DNA of 24,421 nucleotides from Candidatus Cloacimonadota bacterium (lineage in GTDB: Bacteria; Cloacimonadota; Cloacimonadia; Cloacimonadales; Cloacimonadaceae): NCBI GenBank assembly GCA_023228285.1, contig JALOBM010000033.1, forward strand, positions 1-24,421, in the 5' to 3' direction. The position numbers and the translations under genes are program-made. Below are positions 14,872-22,289 of this stretch, one piece after another (positions within the stretch are counted from its first letter, which is position 1; the number at the start of each line of letters is the position of its first letter). A model generated the notes under the pieces. It was given only the letters and a program-made list of their open reading frames with translations. It had not been told where the DNA came from and searched no databases.

Positions 14872-16125
14872 CTATCCCTGCTCTCGTCTGATCTCGGCGC
14901 CAATGCCTTTTAACTTCTCTTCTATACGGTCGTACCCCCTATCGATGTGATAGATACGCGATACCGTAGTAGTACCTTCTGCAACCATGCCCGCCAATAC
15001 CAATGCAGCGCTTGCTCGCAAGTCTGTAGCCATTACTTCTGCGCCACTAAGGTTATTTACTCCGTTTATTCTTGCAACGTTTCGCTGCATTTGAATATCC
15101 GCCTGTAAACGGTTCAGTTCTGCAACATGCATGAACCGATCGGGAAAAACTGTATCTTCAATATAGCTAACGCCTTTTGCCAAACACATCAGTACCGTGA
15201 ATTGCGCCTGAAGGTCAGTAGGAAATCCGGGATGCGGAAGCGTAAGGATGTTGGTAGCTTTGATCTCTTTGGGGGGAATCACGGTGATATCCTTGTCTGC
15301 AATCTGCAATTCACAGCCTGTCTCTCGTAGTTTGTCCAGAAGCGCAGTCAAATGCTCCGGATTGCATCCACACACCGTGACGGGTTGCGTGGAAAGAGCT
15401 CCGGCGATCAGGAAAGTACCTGCTTCAATACGATCCGGGATCATCTCCATCTGTACGGGGAACAGTTCTTCCACTCCCTCAATTATCAGTGAAGTGCTTC
15501 CCTTACCATTAATCGAAGCGCCCATCTTGTTCAAAAAGTCTATCGTACTGTCCACTTCGGGTTCCATTGCCGCATTGAACATTCGGGTAGTGCCCTTGGC
15601 CAAAACTGACGCCATCAGAGCATTAATCGTGGCTCCTACTGAGGATTTTTCAAAATGGATATCGGCTCCCTTCAGTACTTTGCATGTCGCATTTATATAG
15701 CCATGTTCAATCTCGATCTCGGCACCCAAAGCCTCCATAGCCTTCAGATGCAGATCTACGGGACGGGTACCAATGGCGCAGCCCCCGGGAAATGATACAC
15801 GGGCCTTACCCAAACGAGCCAGCAATGGACCCAATACATAGATCGATGCTCTCATCTTGCTCACCAATTCATAAGGCGCTTCAGGATAGCAGACATCTTT
15901 GCTGTCTATGCTCATGGAATCCTTGTCGTAATCCACTCTGGCGCCAATTACTCGTAGCAAATGAGCCATAGTCTTGAGGTCAATAAGCATGGGGACATTC
16001 TTTAGTACCGACTTTCCGGGGGCCAGAAGGCAAGCTGCCATGACCGGTAAAATTGCATTCTTAGAACCGCTAACATAGATTTTGCCGCTTAAATCTCGGC
16101 TGGTTTCGATGATGAATTTATCCAT
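14872..16125 (-). CDS. murA: UDP-N-acetylglucosamine 1-carboxyvinyltransferase
   Basis: This is the first committed step of peptidoglycan synthesis: transfer of enolpyruvate from PEP to UDP-GlcNAc in the cytosol. The 417 residues match the family length. Lys22 and Asn23 sit in SGSKNAILPVMAA, as in E. coli. The flexible active-site loop has its Cys at position 116 (SFPGGCAIGTRPVDLHL), so the enzyme should be of the fosfomycin-sensitive type. The C-terminal ATDLRASAALVLAGMVAEG and IYHIDRGYDRIEEKL motifs are intact. It is the last gene of the leftward fusA-led operon, 16 nt after prmC. It converges on the DUF3795 gene, and I see no hairpin-plus-T-run terminator in the 65 bp between them. Confidence 0.97.
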   Translation of the reverse strand: MDKFIIETSRDLSGKIYVSGSKNAILPVMAACLLAPGKSVLKNVPMLIDLKTMAHLLRVIGARVDYDKDSMSIDSKDVCYPEAPYELVSKMRASIYVLGPLLARLGKARVSFPGGCAIGTRPVDLHLKAMEALGAEIEIEHGYINATCKVLKGADIHFEKSSVGATINALMASVLAKGTTRMFNAAMEPEVDSTIDFLNKMGASINGKGSTSLIIEGVEELFPVQMEMIPDRIEAGTFLIAGALSTQPVTVCGCNPEHLTALLDKLRETGCELQIADKDITVIPPKEIKATNILTLPHPGFPTDLQAQFTVLMCLAKGVSYIEDTVFPDRFMHVAELNRLQADIQMQRNVARINGVNNLSGAEVMATDLRASAALVLAGMVAEGTTTVSRIYHIDRGYDRIEEKLKGIGAEIRREQG

Positions 16126-16141
16126 TGTATCCTCTTGGGAT

Positions 16142-16948
16142 TTACTTTAGTTTGGCGATCAGGAAACGATCTCGGTCGGCCAGATCACGTCCTTTCTGCA
16201 GTATTTTGAAGCCTGCAGATTCTGTCAAGTGTAGTAAATCAGCTTGCTGTCTGCTACCATGTTCAAAAGCCAGTATCCCTCCCGGCGAAAGATACTGGGA
16301 CACTTTATCCAAAATGCGTTTGTAAAACTCCAGACCATTATCAGCAGCAAGTAAGGCGATTTTGGGCTCATGATCCCTAACCGATTCTTCCAGATCAGAA
16401 TACTCTTCAGGACTGATATAAGGAGGATTGGAAACTACCGCGTCGAATCTATGCTCATTCTCGGGAAAAAGGTCTGCATTTAGCAGTTTGATGGGAAGAT
16501 TCAGGTTATTGGAATTTATTCTTGCTACTTCCAAAGCTTTAGCATCTATATCTGTGGCTATTATTTGCAGATCCGGTCTGCTTTGTTTTAAGGCCAAGGA
16601 TATCGCTCCGGATCCCACGCCTATTTCCAACACTTTCGCGTTGTCTACGAGATGCGGGATCAGAGCCTCCACCAATACCTCCGTATCAAAGCGAGGTATC
16701 AATACTCTGGGATCCACGTACAATTCCAAAGCGTAGAACCAAGCTTTCTGAACCACATATTGTGGCGGTTCTCCTGATTGTACGCGTGCCAGCCATCTCT
16801 TCAGGGCATCGGCTTCATCGGGACTAAGTGTTTGTTCTATGGCGAGTTGACCAGGAGTGCAGTGTTTCAGATTGCACAGAAGAAAGGCAAAATCTGCATG
16901 GGGTACTGTGGGAAATTCTTTTTCCAGCTCAAATGCTTTAATCTGCAT
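16142..16948 (-). CDS. prmC: Release factor glutamine N5-methyltransferase
   Basis: The enzyme methylates the GGQ glutamine of class-1 peptide release factors using S-adenosylmethionine. It is 268 residues long, of usual size. An N-terminal helical domain leads to VLIPRFDTEVLVEAL, the SAM loop VLEIGVGSGAISLAL (about 107-120) and ATDIDAKALEVA. The catalytic NPPY motif follows at 174-177 (VVSNPPYISPEEY). The C-terminus (GGILAFEHGSRQ, GRDLADRDRFLIAK) is complete. The ATG lies inside the end of the upstream regulator gene (11-nt overlap), implying coupled translation. With EF-G at the head of the same operon, two translation functions are co-expressed. prfA, its common neighbour in other bacteria, is not present here. 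Confidence 0.95.
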   Translation of the reverse strand: MQIKAFELEKEFPTVPHADFAFLLCNLKHCTPGQLAIEQTLSPDEADALKRWLARVQSGEPPQYVVQKAWFYALELYVDPRVLIPRFDTEVLVEALIPHLVDNAKVLEIGVGSGAISLALKQSRPDLQIIATDIDAKALEVARINSNNLNLPIKLLNADLFPENEHRFDAVVSNPPYISPEEYSDLEESVRDHEPKIALLAADNGLEFYKRILDKVSQYLSPGGILAFEHGSRQQADLLHLTESAGFKILQKGRDLADRDRFLIAKLK

Positions 16949-17858
16949 CAGGACAAATCAGGCTTTTTCTAATTCTTATAGATCTTCCTTTATCATCAAA
17001 GCTCATCTCATCACTAAGGTGATAAAGCATTGCCAAACCCCTGCCATGCCCTTCAATTTCGAATATCTGTTCTTTACGGATGATTTCCATCCAATACTCA
17101 TATTCAAAGCCGTCTCCCTCATCCTGCACGCATATCTCTATGTTCTGCTGCAGATTGTCCACTTCAAAGCCAAACATCACTTTCCTGCGGTTAATCTCGG
17201 GATTCTCCATCCTTTTTTGTATAATGGCCTGTAAGGCATCATGATTAAGATCTCGCTCTTGAACACTGAGTTTCAGAGTTCCGTGAATGTAGGCATTGTA
17301 AATCATCTCATCCACACAGATCAAAAGCTCATTGATAACCTTGGAGTTTATCCGGTAGTATTGCCGCAAGAAATTACTAAACATTTTGGAAACCCCAAAT
17401 TTGGAGAAATCCTTGGCGGGCAACTCGAAATGGAATTTTGCTTTGTCCAAATGGCCGAAAAACTCTGATCTATCATTGCGGTTCTGTTTTCTGAAAATCA
17501 ATTCCCGGATGGAACTGATCATGTGCTTGGTCTCTATAGGTTTGCGGATGAAGTCGCTGGCACCCAAGCGAATGGCTTCGATGAAATAATCGTGTTCCAG
17601 ATATCCGGTCATTAGTATCACATCCAGATTCCGGTCGTATTCTTCACGAACCTTGCCCAGAAACTCCAAGCCCGACAAACCCGGCATTTCGATGTCGCAG
17701 ATCACCAAATCATAGTCTATCTGATGAATCTTTCGCAAGGCATCACTACCGCTGTATGCGGTGTCCACCTTGTAGCCACTGATACCCAATATTGCTTCCA
17801 GGGAGTTGACAATCGCGATGCTGTCGTCAACTACCAGGATCCTTCCCTGGTTGGTCAT
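16938..17858 (-). CDS. Response regulator fused to RsbW-like HATPase
   Basis: This 306-residue cytosolic signalling protein has residues 1 to about 120 as a receiver: acidic Asp11/Asp12, phospho-acceptor Asp55 (VICDIEMPG), Thr84 and Lys106 (IRKP). About 135-300 is a GHKL ATPase of the anti-sigma-factor/RsbW type. Its N-box is INELLICVDEMIYNAYIHG (Glu184, Asn188), its G1 box VQDEGDGFEYE, and its G2 box GHGRGLAMLYHL. No dimerisation/His-phosphotransfer helix is seen, so it is a probable Ser/Thr protein kinase or binding switch rather than a histidine kinase. A STAS antagonist is encoded 4 nt upstream. The pair therefore looks like a partner-switching module whose kinase is controlled by receiver phosphorylation. 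No sigma factor or PP2C phosphatase is in the window. Confidence 0.9.
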   Translation of the reverse strand: MTNQGRILVVDDSIAIVNSLEAILGISGYKVDTAYSGSDALRKIHQIDYDLVICDIEMPGLSGLEFLGKVREEYDRNLDVILMTGYLEHDYFIEAIRLGASDFIRKPIETKHMISSIRELIFRKQNRNDRSEFFGHLDKAKFHFELPAKDFSKFGVSKMFSNFLRQYYRINSKVINELLICVDEMIYNAYIHGTLKLSVQERDLNHDALQAIIQKRMENPEINRRKVMFGFEVDNLQQNIEICVQDEGDGFEYEYWMEIIRKEQIFEIEGHGRGLAMLYHLSDEMSFDDKGRSIRIRKSLICPDAD

Positions 17859-17862
17859 TTCT

Positions 17863-18171
17863 TCAGCTAAGATTTACCGTAAATAGCTGGTTCAGCTTCA
17901 ACATGCTAAATAAATCATAGACACTGTTGGAGCTGCGAACCACCTCAATCTCACCGCCTTTGGAGATAAAATCCTTGTAGAATAAGAGTATTTTGCCGAT
18001 TCCTGTGGAAGATATGTTGCGGCAATCAAGTAGATCCAATTCCAATAGAGTAGCATTGCTCTGCATAACTTCAGTAAGCTTTTCCTGCAAGATGTGGGCA
18101 TTCTCGCTATTTAGAATGCCGTCGATCTTCATGGCAGCAATGTTTCCTTCAAAAGTAAGATCGATAGTCAT
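17863..18171 (-). CDS. STAS-domain anti-sigma factor antagonist
   Basis: A 102-residue SpoIIAA/RsbV-like protein. I chose ATG 18169-18171 because AGGAGG (18177-18182) lies five bases upstream. A longer reading would begin inside the EF-G coding region without comparable support. The chain begins MTIDLTFEGNIAAMKIDG and contains ALLELDLL-like core strand TLLELDLLDC. The phosphosite motif is NISSTGIGKIL, where Ser54/Ser55 would be targets. The usual Asp before the double Ser is replaced by Ile (NISS instead of DSS), a modest departure. The partner is most likely the receiver-HATPase protein encoded 4 nt downstream. In known systems the unphosphorylated STAS protein binds the kinase and releases its client. 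Confidence 0.88.
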   Translation of the reverse strand: MTIDLTFEGNIAAMKIDGILNSENAHILQEKLTEVMQSNATLLELDLLDCRNISSTGIGKILLFYKDFISKGGEIEVVRSSNSVYDLFSMLKLNQLFTVNLS

Positions 18172-18182
18172 ATCCACCTCCT
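18172..18182 (-). promoter_or_regulatory. Strong ribosome-binding site deciding the STAS gene start
   Basis: On the minus strand AGGAGG (18177-18182) is followed by TGGAT and ATG, a near-perfect Shine-Dalgarno at ideal spacing. It excludes the longer in-frame start at 18270, which lies inside EF-G coding sequence. Confidence 0.8.
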
Positions 18183-18235
18183 CGGTAATTTTGTTTCTTG
18201 TTACAAGATCGTTTTTGATGAATCGCTTGTCAAGT

Positions 18236-20362
18236 TTATTCTGCATAACCTCGTATCCTGCGTAACACATCTCTCTGCACCTGAGATGGTGCTATTTCAA
18301 ACTTCTTGAACTCAAGGGCATAAATTGCCCGCCCCTGAGATAAACTACGGATTCTGGTGGAATAACCAAACAACTCTGATAATGGTACCTCAGCTACTAC
18401 TTCCTGTTGATAATCATTGTGCTTGCGCATTACTTCGATCTTGCCCCGTTTGGCGTTGATATCGGAAATGATGTCACCCACAAAATCATCGGGGGAGATC
18501 ACCGTAAGCATCATAATAGGCTCCATTATAACTGGTTTTGCCTGTCTCAAACCTTTGCAAATCGCCATAGATGTGGCAATCCTGAAGGCCAGTTCATTGG
18601 AATCCACCGGATTATAATCGCCATCCACCAGTTCTATAGCTACGCGCTCCACACTAGAGCTGATCAAAGGCCCATCGGAAAGAGCCGCAAGGGCTGCTTC
18701 TTCGATTGCTTTCCAGTATTCCTGAGGTATTTTTTCCGGATCCACGGAGCATTTGAAGCTGTTCTTCTGATCCTCGCTAATATCTTTCAATGGTATGGGG
18801 CTAAGCCGGAAGGTTACGGAAGCATAATTGCCCTTCCCATTAAGCTCACGCTGGAAAACCTCGGATGTCTGTACCATCAGTGTGATGCTTTCCTTGTATG
18901 ACACTTGAGGATTACCAACATTTGCGCTAATTCCAAATTCCCGTTTGATCCGGTCCACAATAATGTCCAGATGCAATTCTCCCATTCCAGAAATCAAGGT
19001 TTGTCCGCTATCTTTATCCACATGTACCTTGAAGGTGGGATCCTCTTCCTGTAAACGAACCAGAGCATTGGAAAGGTTATCCTGATCCGCTTTGGTCTTG
19101 GGTTCTATAGCAATCGAGATCACAGAGTCCGGGAAATGCATCTTGGATAATACCACATTGATGTTGCCGTCTGTGATGGTGTCTCCGGTTACCAAAAACT
19201 TCGGGCCCACAATAGCAGCGATATCCCCCGCATGCAGATACTCTATGTCATTCTTTTTGTTGCTCATCATCTGCAGGATTCTGGCTACCCGTTCTCGCTT
19301 GCCGTTGCTCATATTCAGGAAACTTCCGCCTTTTTTCAGGGTTCCACTGTATACTCTCACATAAATCAGGCGTCCCACATATTTATCAATCTGAACTTTG
19401 AATGCCATTCCCACAAAATGATCATCAGGATCTGCCGCCAGATAAACCGGTTCATGGCTGTCTGGATCTATGGCATGAGTGTCCCCAATATCCAAGGGCG
19501 AGGGCAAAAAGTCCACCACTGCATCTAAAAGCAATTGAAGACCCTTGTTCTTCAGGGATGATCCACATAATACAGGGATAAAGCCATGAGCTATGGTTCC
19601 TTTGCGAATTGCTCTTCTGATCAATTCGGCTGGAACTTCTTCGCCTTCCAAGACCAGCATCATCAATTCATCATCAAATTCTGCAATACTCTCAAGCAGA
19701 TGTTCCCTGGCTATCTGTGCTTCCTCCAGCATCTTGTCAGAGATCTGTATGTGTGACGTCTGAGATCCTTGAGTAAGAGGATCAAAATACCAAGCTTCCA
19801 TAGAAATCAGGTCTATCACACCCTCAAAGCAATCTTCTTTGCCGATTGGGATGTTTATTGCACAGGCTTTGGTGGTCAGCCGTTCGTGAATCATATTTAT
19901 CACATTATCGTAATCCGCACCAATGCGATCCATCTTGTTCACGTATGCCAAGCGAGGAACCTGATATCGGTCGGCTTGATGCCATACCGTTTCAGATTGA
20001 GGCTCTACCCCGCTTACGGCGCAAAACACTCCTACTGCACCATCCAGAACGCGTAATGAACGTTCTACCTCAGCAGTGAAATCTACATGGCCTGGGGTAT
20101 CAATAATGTTTATCTGATGCTCTCTCCAAGGGCAACTGACTGTTGCTGAAGTAATGGTAATTCCGCGTTCACGCTCCTGTTCCATCCAGTCTGTAAAAGC
20201 ATTCCCATCATGCACTTCGCCCATTTTATGCAGAAATCCGGTATAATACAATATGCGTTCTGTAGTAGTTGTCTTTCCGGCATCAATGTGTGCCATGATG
20301 CCGATATTCCTGATTCTAGAAAGCGGATTATCCGCGTCGCTTTTCATAACTAGTCCTTTCAT
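18236..20362 (-). CDS. fusA: Elongation factor G
   Basis: This translational GTPase moves tRNA and mRNA through the ribosome and, with RRF, recycles ribosomes. The 708 residues cover all five domains. The GTPase motifs are AHIDAGKT (24-31), [15 protein letters not shown] and NKMDR. Domain IV is less typical: the usual tip GGRGQYG is replaced by [10 protein letters not shown], preceded by SEVFQREL. The protein may thus be a second, specialised EF-G paralogue rather than the str-operon copy, since no rpsL, rpsG or tuf is adjacent. Two starts are possible: ATG 20362 with GGAG four bases upstream, or ATG 20347 with AAAGGA six bases upstream. It heads a leftward operon with STAS, receiver-HATPase, prmC and murA. 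Confidence 0.93.
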   Translation of the reverse strand: MKGLVMKSDADNPLSRIRNIGIMAHIDAGKTTTTERILYYTGFLHKMGEVHDGNAFTDWMEQERERGITITSATVSCPWREHQINIIDTPGHVDFTAEVERSLRVLDGAVGVFCAVSGVEPQSETVWHQADRYQVPRLAYVNKMDRIGADYDNVINMIHERLTTKACAINIPIGKEDCFEGVIDLISMEAWYFDPLTQGSQTSHIQISDKMLEEAQIAREHLLESIAEFDDELMMLVLEGEEVPAELIRRAIRKGTIAHGFIPVLCGSSLKNKGLQLLLDAVVDFLPSPLDIGDTHAIDPDSHEPVYLAADPDDHFVGMAFKVQIDKYVGRLIYVRVYSGTLKKGGSFLNMSNGKRERVARILQMMSNKKNDIEYLHAGDIAAIVGPKFLVTGDTITDGNINVVLSKMHFPDSVISIAIEPKTKADQDNLSNALVRLQEEDPTFKVHVDKDSGQTLISGMGELHLDIIVDRIKREFGISANVGNPQVSYKESITLMVQTSEVFQRELNGKGNYASVTFRLSPIPLKDISEDQKNSFKCSVDPEKIPQEYWKAIEEAALAALSDGPLISSSVERVAIELVDGDYNPVDSNELAFRIATSMAICKGLRQAKPVIMEPIMMLTVISPDDFVGDIISDINAKRGKIEVMRKHNDYQQEVVAEVPLSELFGYSTRIRSLSQGRAIYALEFKKFEIAPSQVQRDVLRRIRGYAE

Positions 20363-20744
20363 TTTCTCCAGTATGCTCTATCATTGGGGATTTTGGAAGC
20401 CACTTTGGTTGTGTAGCAGTGGATTACTCCCATTTATGATCTGCCGCGTTCTTATGTAATGCTGAGGGGACGAAAACCTGCACAGCATACACTACGGGAA
20501 ACTAATCATATTCTCCTGTATGTCATTTTATTATGCATCAGTATATTGTCCACAAAAAAGTACTGCTTTACCTCTGAACTGGGCGCTCGTATGCTCTGAT
20601 ATCATGCTTTTGCATTGTCATATACAGCTGTTTATCAACTACTTATGCACACAATCTTCCAAAGGATATCGCTGAAGTGTTATGAAAAAAAATACCCTGC
20701 ACAGTTTATTAGCATGCAGGGTATTTTTTACTATAAGAATGGTT
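20363..20744. other. Intergenic region upstream of fusA
   Basis: These 382 bases separate EF-G from the minipeptide gene. The end near the minipeptide holds a strong intrinsic terminator (20685-20729). The rest must contain the fusA promoter, but I see no good -35/-10 pair. No tRNA cloverleaf or conserved small-RNA fold is evident. Confidence 0.55.
20685..20729 (-). terminator. Strong intrinsic terminator (bidirectional)
   Basis: The arms TACCCTGCA (20693-20701) and TGCAGGGTA (20715-20723) pair perfectly over nine bases. Flanking A and T tracts (A at 20685-20692, T at 20724-20729) extend the pairing. The loop is 13 bases. On the minus strand an eight-T run follows the hairpin, 16 bases after the minipeptide stop codon. 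It should end that transcript and insulate fusA. The symmetric tracts would also work rightward. Confidence 0.92.
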
Positions 20745-20849
20745 CTAAAAAGCTTCTTCCAAGCTTTGCAAGGCTTCTTGTTTTGCTGATTGTGCATAGA
20801 TACCAAAACTTAGAGCGATGATCAAAACTAATAGCATGCTTCTTTTCAT
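20745..20849 (-). CDS. Tiny secreted peptide (34 residues)
   Basis: A very short gene with complete expression signals. AAGGAG (20856-20861) lies six bases before the ATG at 20847-20849. There are 34 codons and a TAG stop, and an intrinsic terminator follows immediately. The product begins MKRSMLLVLIIALSFGIYAQ: two basic residues, a hydrophobic core of about 13, and a YAQ end typical of signal-peptidase cleavage. The mature part would be only about 14-15 residues (SAKQEALQSLEEAF), acidic, probably helical, with no Cys. It has no lipobox. I do not recognise a family. It might be a signal or stress peptide, a leader fragment, or the remnant of a longer exported protein. The intact signals and clean stop argue for a functional short gene. 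Confidence 0.68.
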   Translation of the reverse strand: MKRSMLLVLIIALSFGIYAQSAKQEALQSLEEAF

Positions 20850-20877
20850 GGTCGTCTCCTTCTGAACCTTCTTTGTT

Positions 20878-20910
20878 GTTATACGTTATGATCTGTTCAC
20901 TGTTTGTCAA
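20878..20910 (-). promoter_or_regulatory. Weak candidate promoter of the minipeptide gene
   Basis: On the minus strand TTGACA (20905-20910) precedes TATAAC (20878-20883) by 21 bases, about 29 bases before the minipeptide ATG. Both hexamers are good but the spacing is long. The same long spacing is seen before the cyuA-like gene. Confidence 0.35.
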
Positions 20911-20979
20911 GGTGCAATTTCGTTTCTCCTGTCTAGACTCAGTTATAGCAGCACTCGCTTATGGGCTTGTCTGATTCCC

Positions 20980-22143
20980 TCAGCCTCGCCAAGGCAACAT
21001 ATATGCTTTAACCTCTTCATTGTAATAGCGATCAGTCATGGTCGCAATAAAATCCCGCACCTTTTCGGCTGCTTGGAAGGATTCCAGATACTGATCGTTC
21101 TTGTGGTTGAGAAAGTGTTTATGTATTTTGGAATCGGTATTGTTCTTCTCTACATCATCCATGTACTTCTCGAACATTATCCGCATTGTGCGGTGGATAA
21201 CCGCATTGGACTGTTTTACGTTTTCATCGGTGTAAATGCGTCGATAGTTGAACTTCTTCAGTTCCAAGAGTTGCTGTGAGGTCTCTTCGTCAAAAGCAAT
21301 GAAATCCTGCTCATAACTATTTGTTATCACGCTTTTAATCAGGGTTTCAATGATCTGACTGTTTGTATTGCCCAAGTACTTTACTTGTTCAACCGGTAAT
21401 TCTTCTCGTTTCAGTATATTGTATCGAATAGCGTCTTCAATATCTTGGCCGATGTAAGCGATAGTATCAGTAATGCGAACGACGCAGCCTTCCAGGGTTG
21501 CCGGCATCCATTGCATCCCGTCCCCTGACTTCTTTGCCCTGATGTAGGCTTGGATATCAACTTCGTTTTTATCTCCCTTGGGGCACAATCGGGTATTATG
21601 CACTTCACCGTCGTGAGATATGATACCATCCCGCACTTGAAAAGTGAGATTCAATCCCTTGCCCTTGCTGGAGATATGATCCACTATATGCAGTGACTCG
21701 ATATTATGATGAAAGTGTCCTATTCCAGCATCATGACAGCATTGACTTAAAGCTTTTTCACCATCGTGACCAAAGGGACAATGCCCCAGATCATGACCCA
21801 ACGCTATCGCTTCAATCAGTTCTGTATTCAAGCCCAGGTACTTGCCAATAGTACGTGAAATCTGCGATACATAAGCTATGTGAAGATTACGATTGGTCAT
21901 CTCTTCATCGATGAGATTTGTGAATGAAAACACTTGAGTCTTGCCATGATAACGCCGATAAGCCCCGCTATACAAGATACGATCGCGATCCACTGCAAAG
22001 CGGGAACGCATCAGATCCTCATTCTCTGCTTTACTACGCCAAGCATTTCTATCTCTAAAAGCACGATCTCCCAACACTGCATCGTGCCTGGCTTTTATGT
22101 CTGTGAATATTGTATTTAGTTTATCTTTCACAAGCAACTCCAT
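20980..22143 (-). CDS. dgt: Deoxyguanosinetriphosphate triphosphohydrolase-like HD protein
   Basis: This 387-residue metal-dependent phosphohydrolase splits dNTPs to deoxynucleosides and triphosphate. The HD-domain ligands are visible as His88 (TNRNLHIAYVSQISRTIG), His117-Asp118 (ALGHDLGHCPFGHDGE, with His121 and His126 nearby) and the downstream Asp in VRITDTIAYIGQDIEDA. The family arrangement FHHNIESL is also present, as is the N-terminal RDRILYSGAYRRYHGKTQV. The length fits the shorter dGTPase-like class, not E. coli Dgt (505). It is transcribed leftward, divergently from the Omp28-like gene. No Shine-Dalgarno is seen before the ATG. It may act in dNTP balance or in phage defence; the sequence cannot decide. 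Confidence 0.93.
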   Translation of the reverse strand: MELLVKDKLNTIFTDIKARHDAVLGDRAFRDRNAWRSKAENEDLMRSRFAVDRDRILYSGAYRRYHGKTQVFSFTNLIDEEMTNRNLHIAYVSQISRTIGKYLGLNTELIEAIALGHDLGHCPFGHDGEKALSQCCHDAGIGHFHHNIESLHIVDHISSKGKGLNLTFQVRDGIISHDGEVHNTRLCPKGDKNEVDIQAYIRAKKSGDGMQWMPATLEGCVVRITDTIAYIGQDIEDAIRYNILKREELPVEQVKYLGNTNSQIIETLIKSVITNSYEQDFIAFDEETSQQLLELKKFNYRRIYTDENVKQSNAVIHRTMRIMFEKYMDDVEKNNTDSKIHKHFLNHKNDQYLESFQAAEKVRDFIATMTDRYYNEEVKAYMLPWRG

Positions 22144-22152
22144 ATAGCATTT

Positions 22153-22182
22153 ATCTTATTATTACAAGATACATAGAATCAA
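22153..22182 (-). promoter_or_regulatory. Weak candidate promoter of dgt
   Basis: On the minus strand TTGATT (22177-22182), an 18-base spacer and TAAGAT (22153-22158) lie just before the dgt ATG at 22143. Transcription would then begin only a few bases before the start codon. This fits the lack of a ribosome-binding site and suggests a near-leaderless message. Each hexamer matches only four of six consensus bases. Confidence 0.3.
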
Positions 22183-22222
22183 TCCCTAAGCAAAGTTTTT
22201 GCTGATCAGACGAATAAATTGA

Positions 22223-22251
22223 TTGCAAACGGCTCGAATCTTGCTTATTTT
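22223..22251 (+). promoter_or_regulatory. Promoter of the Omp28-like secreted protein gene
   Basis: TTGCAA (22223-22228) and TATTTT (22246-22251) are spaced by exactly 17 bases. The expected transcription start is near 22258. This leaves a leader of about 30 bases before ATG 22290 and excludes the upstream in-frame ATG at 22254. Confidence 0.5.
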
Positions 22252-22289
22252 ATATGCATGTTACAAAAAAAAACACGAGGAAAAATGCA

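Noticed and set aside
18172..18270. Longer STAS protein starting inside EF-G ([10 protein letters not shown])
   Set aside because: The extension overlaps the EF-G C-terminal codons and lacks a ribosome-binding site, while AGGAGG sits ideally before the ATG at 18171.
22254..22289. Twelve-residue N-terminal extension of the Omp28-like protein
   Set aside because: It would start at or before the predicted transcription start and puts a polar, basic stretch before the signal peptide. ATG 22290 has its own GAGGA.
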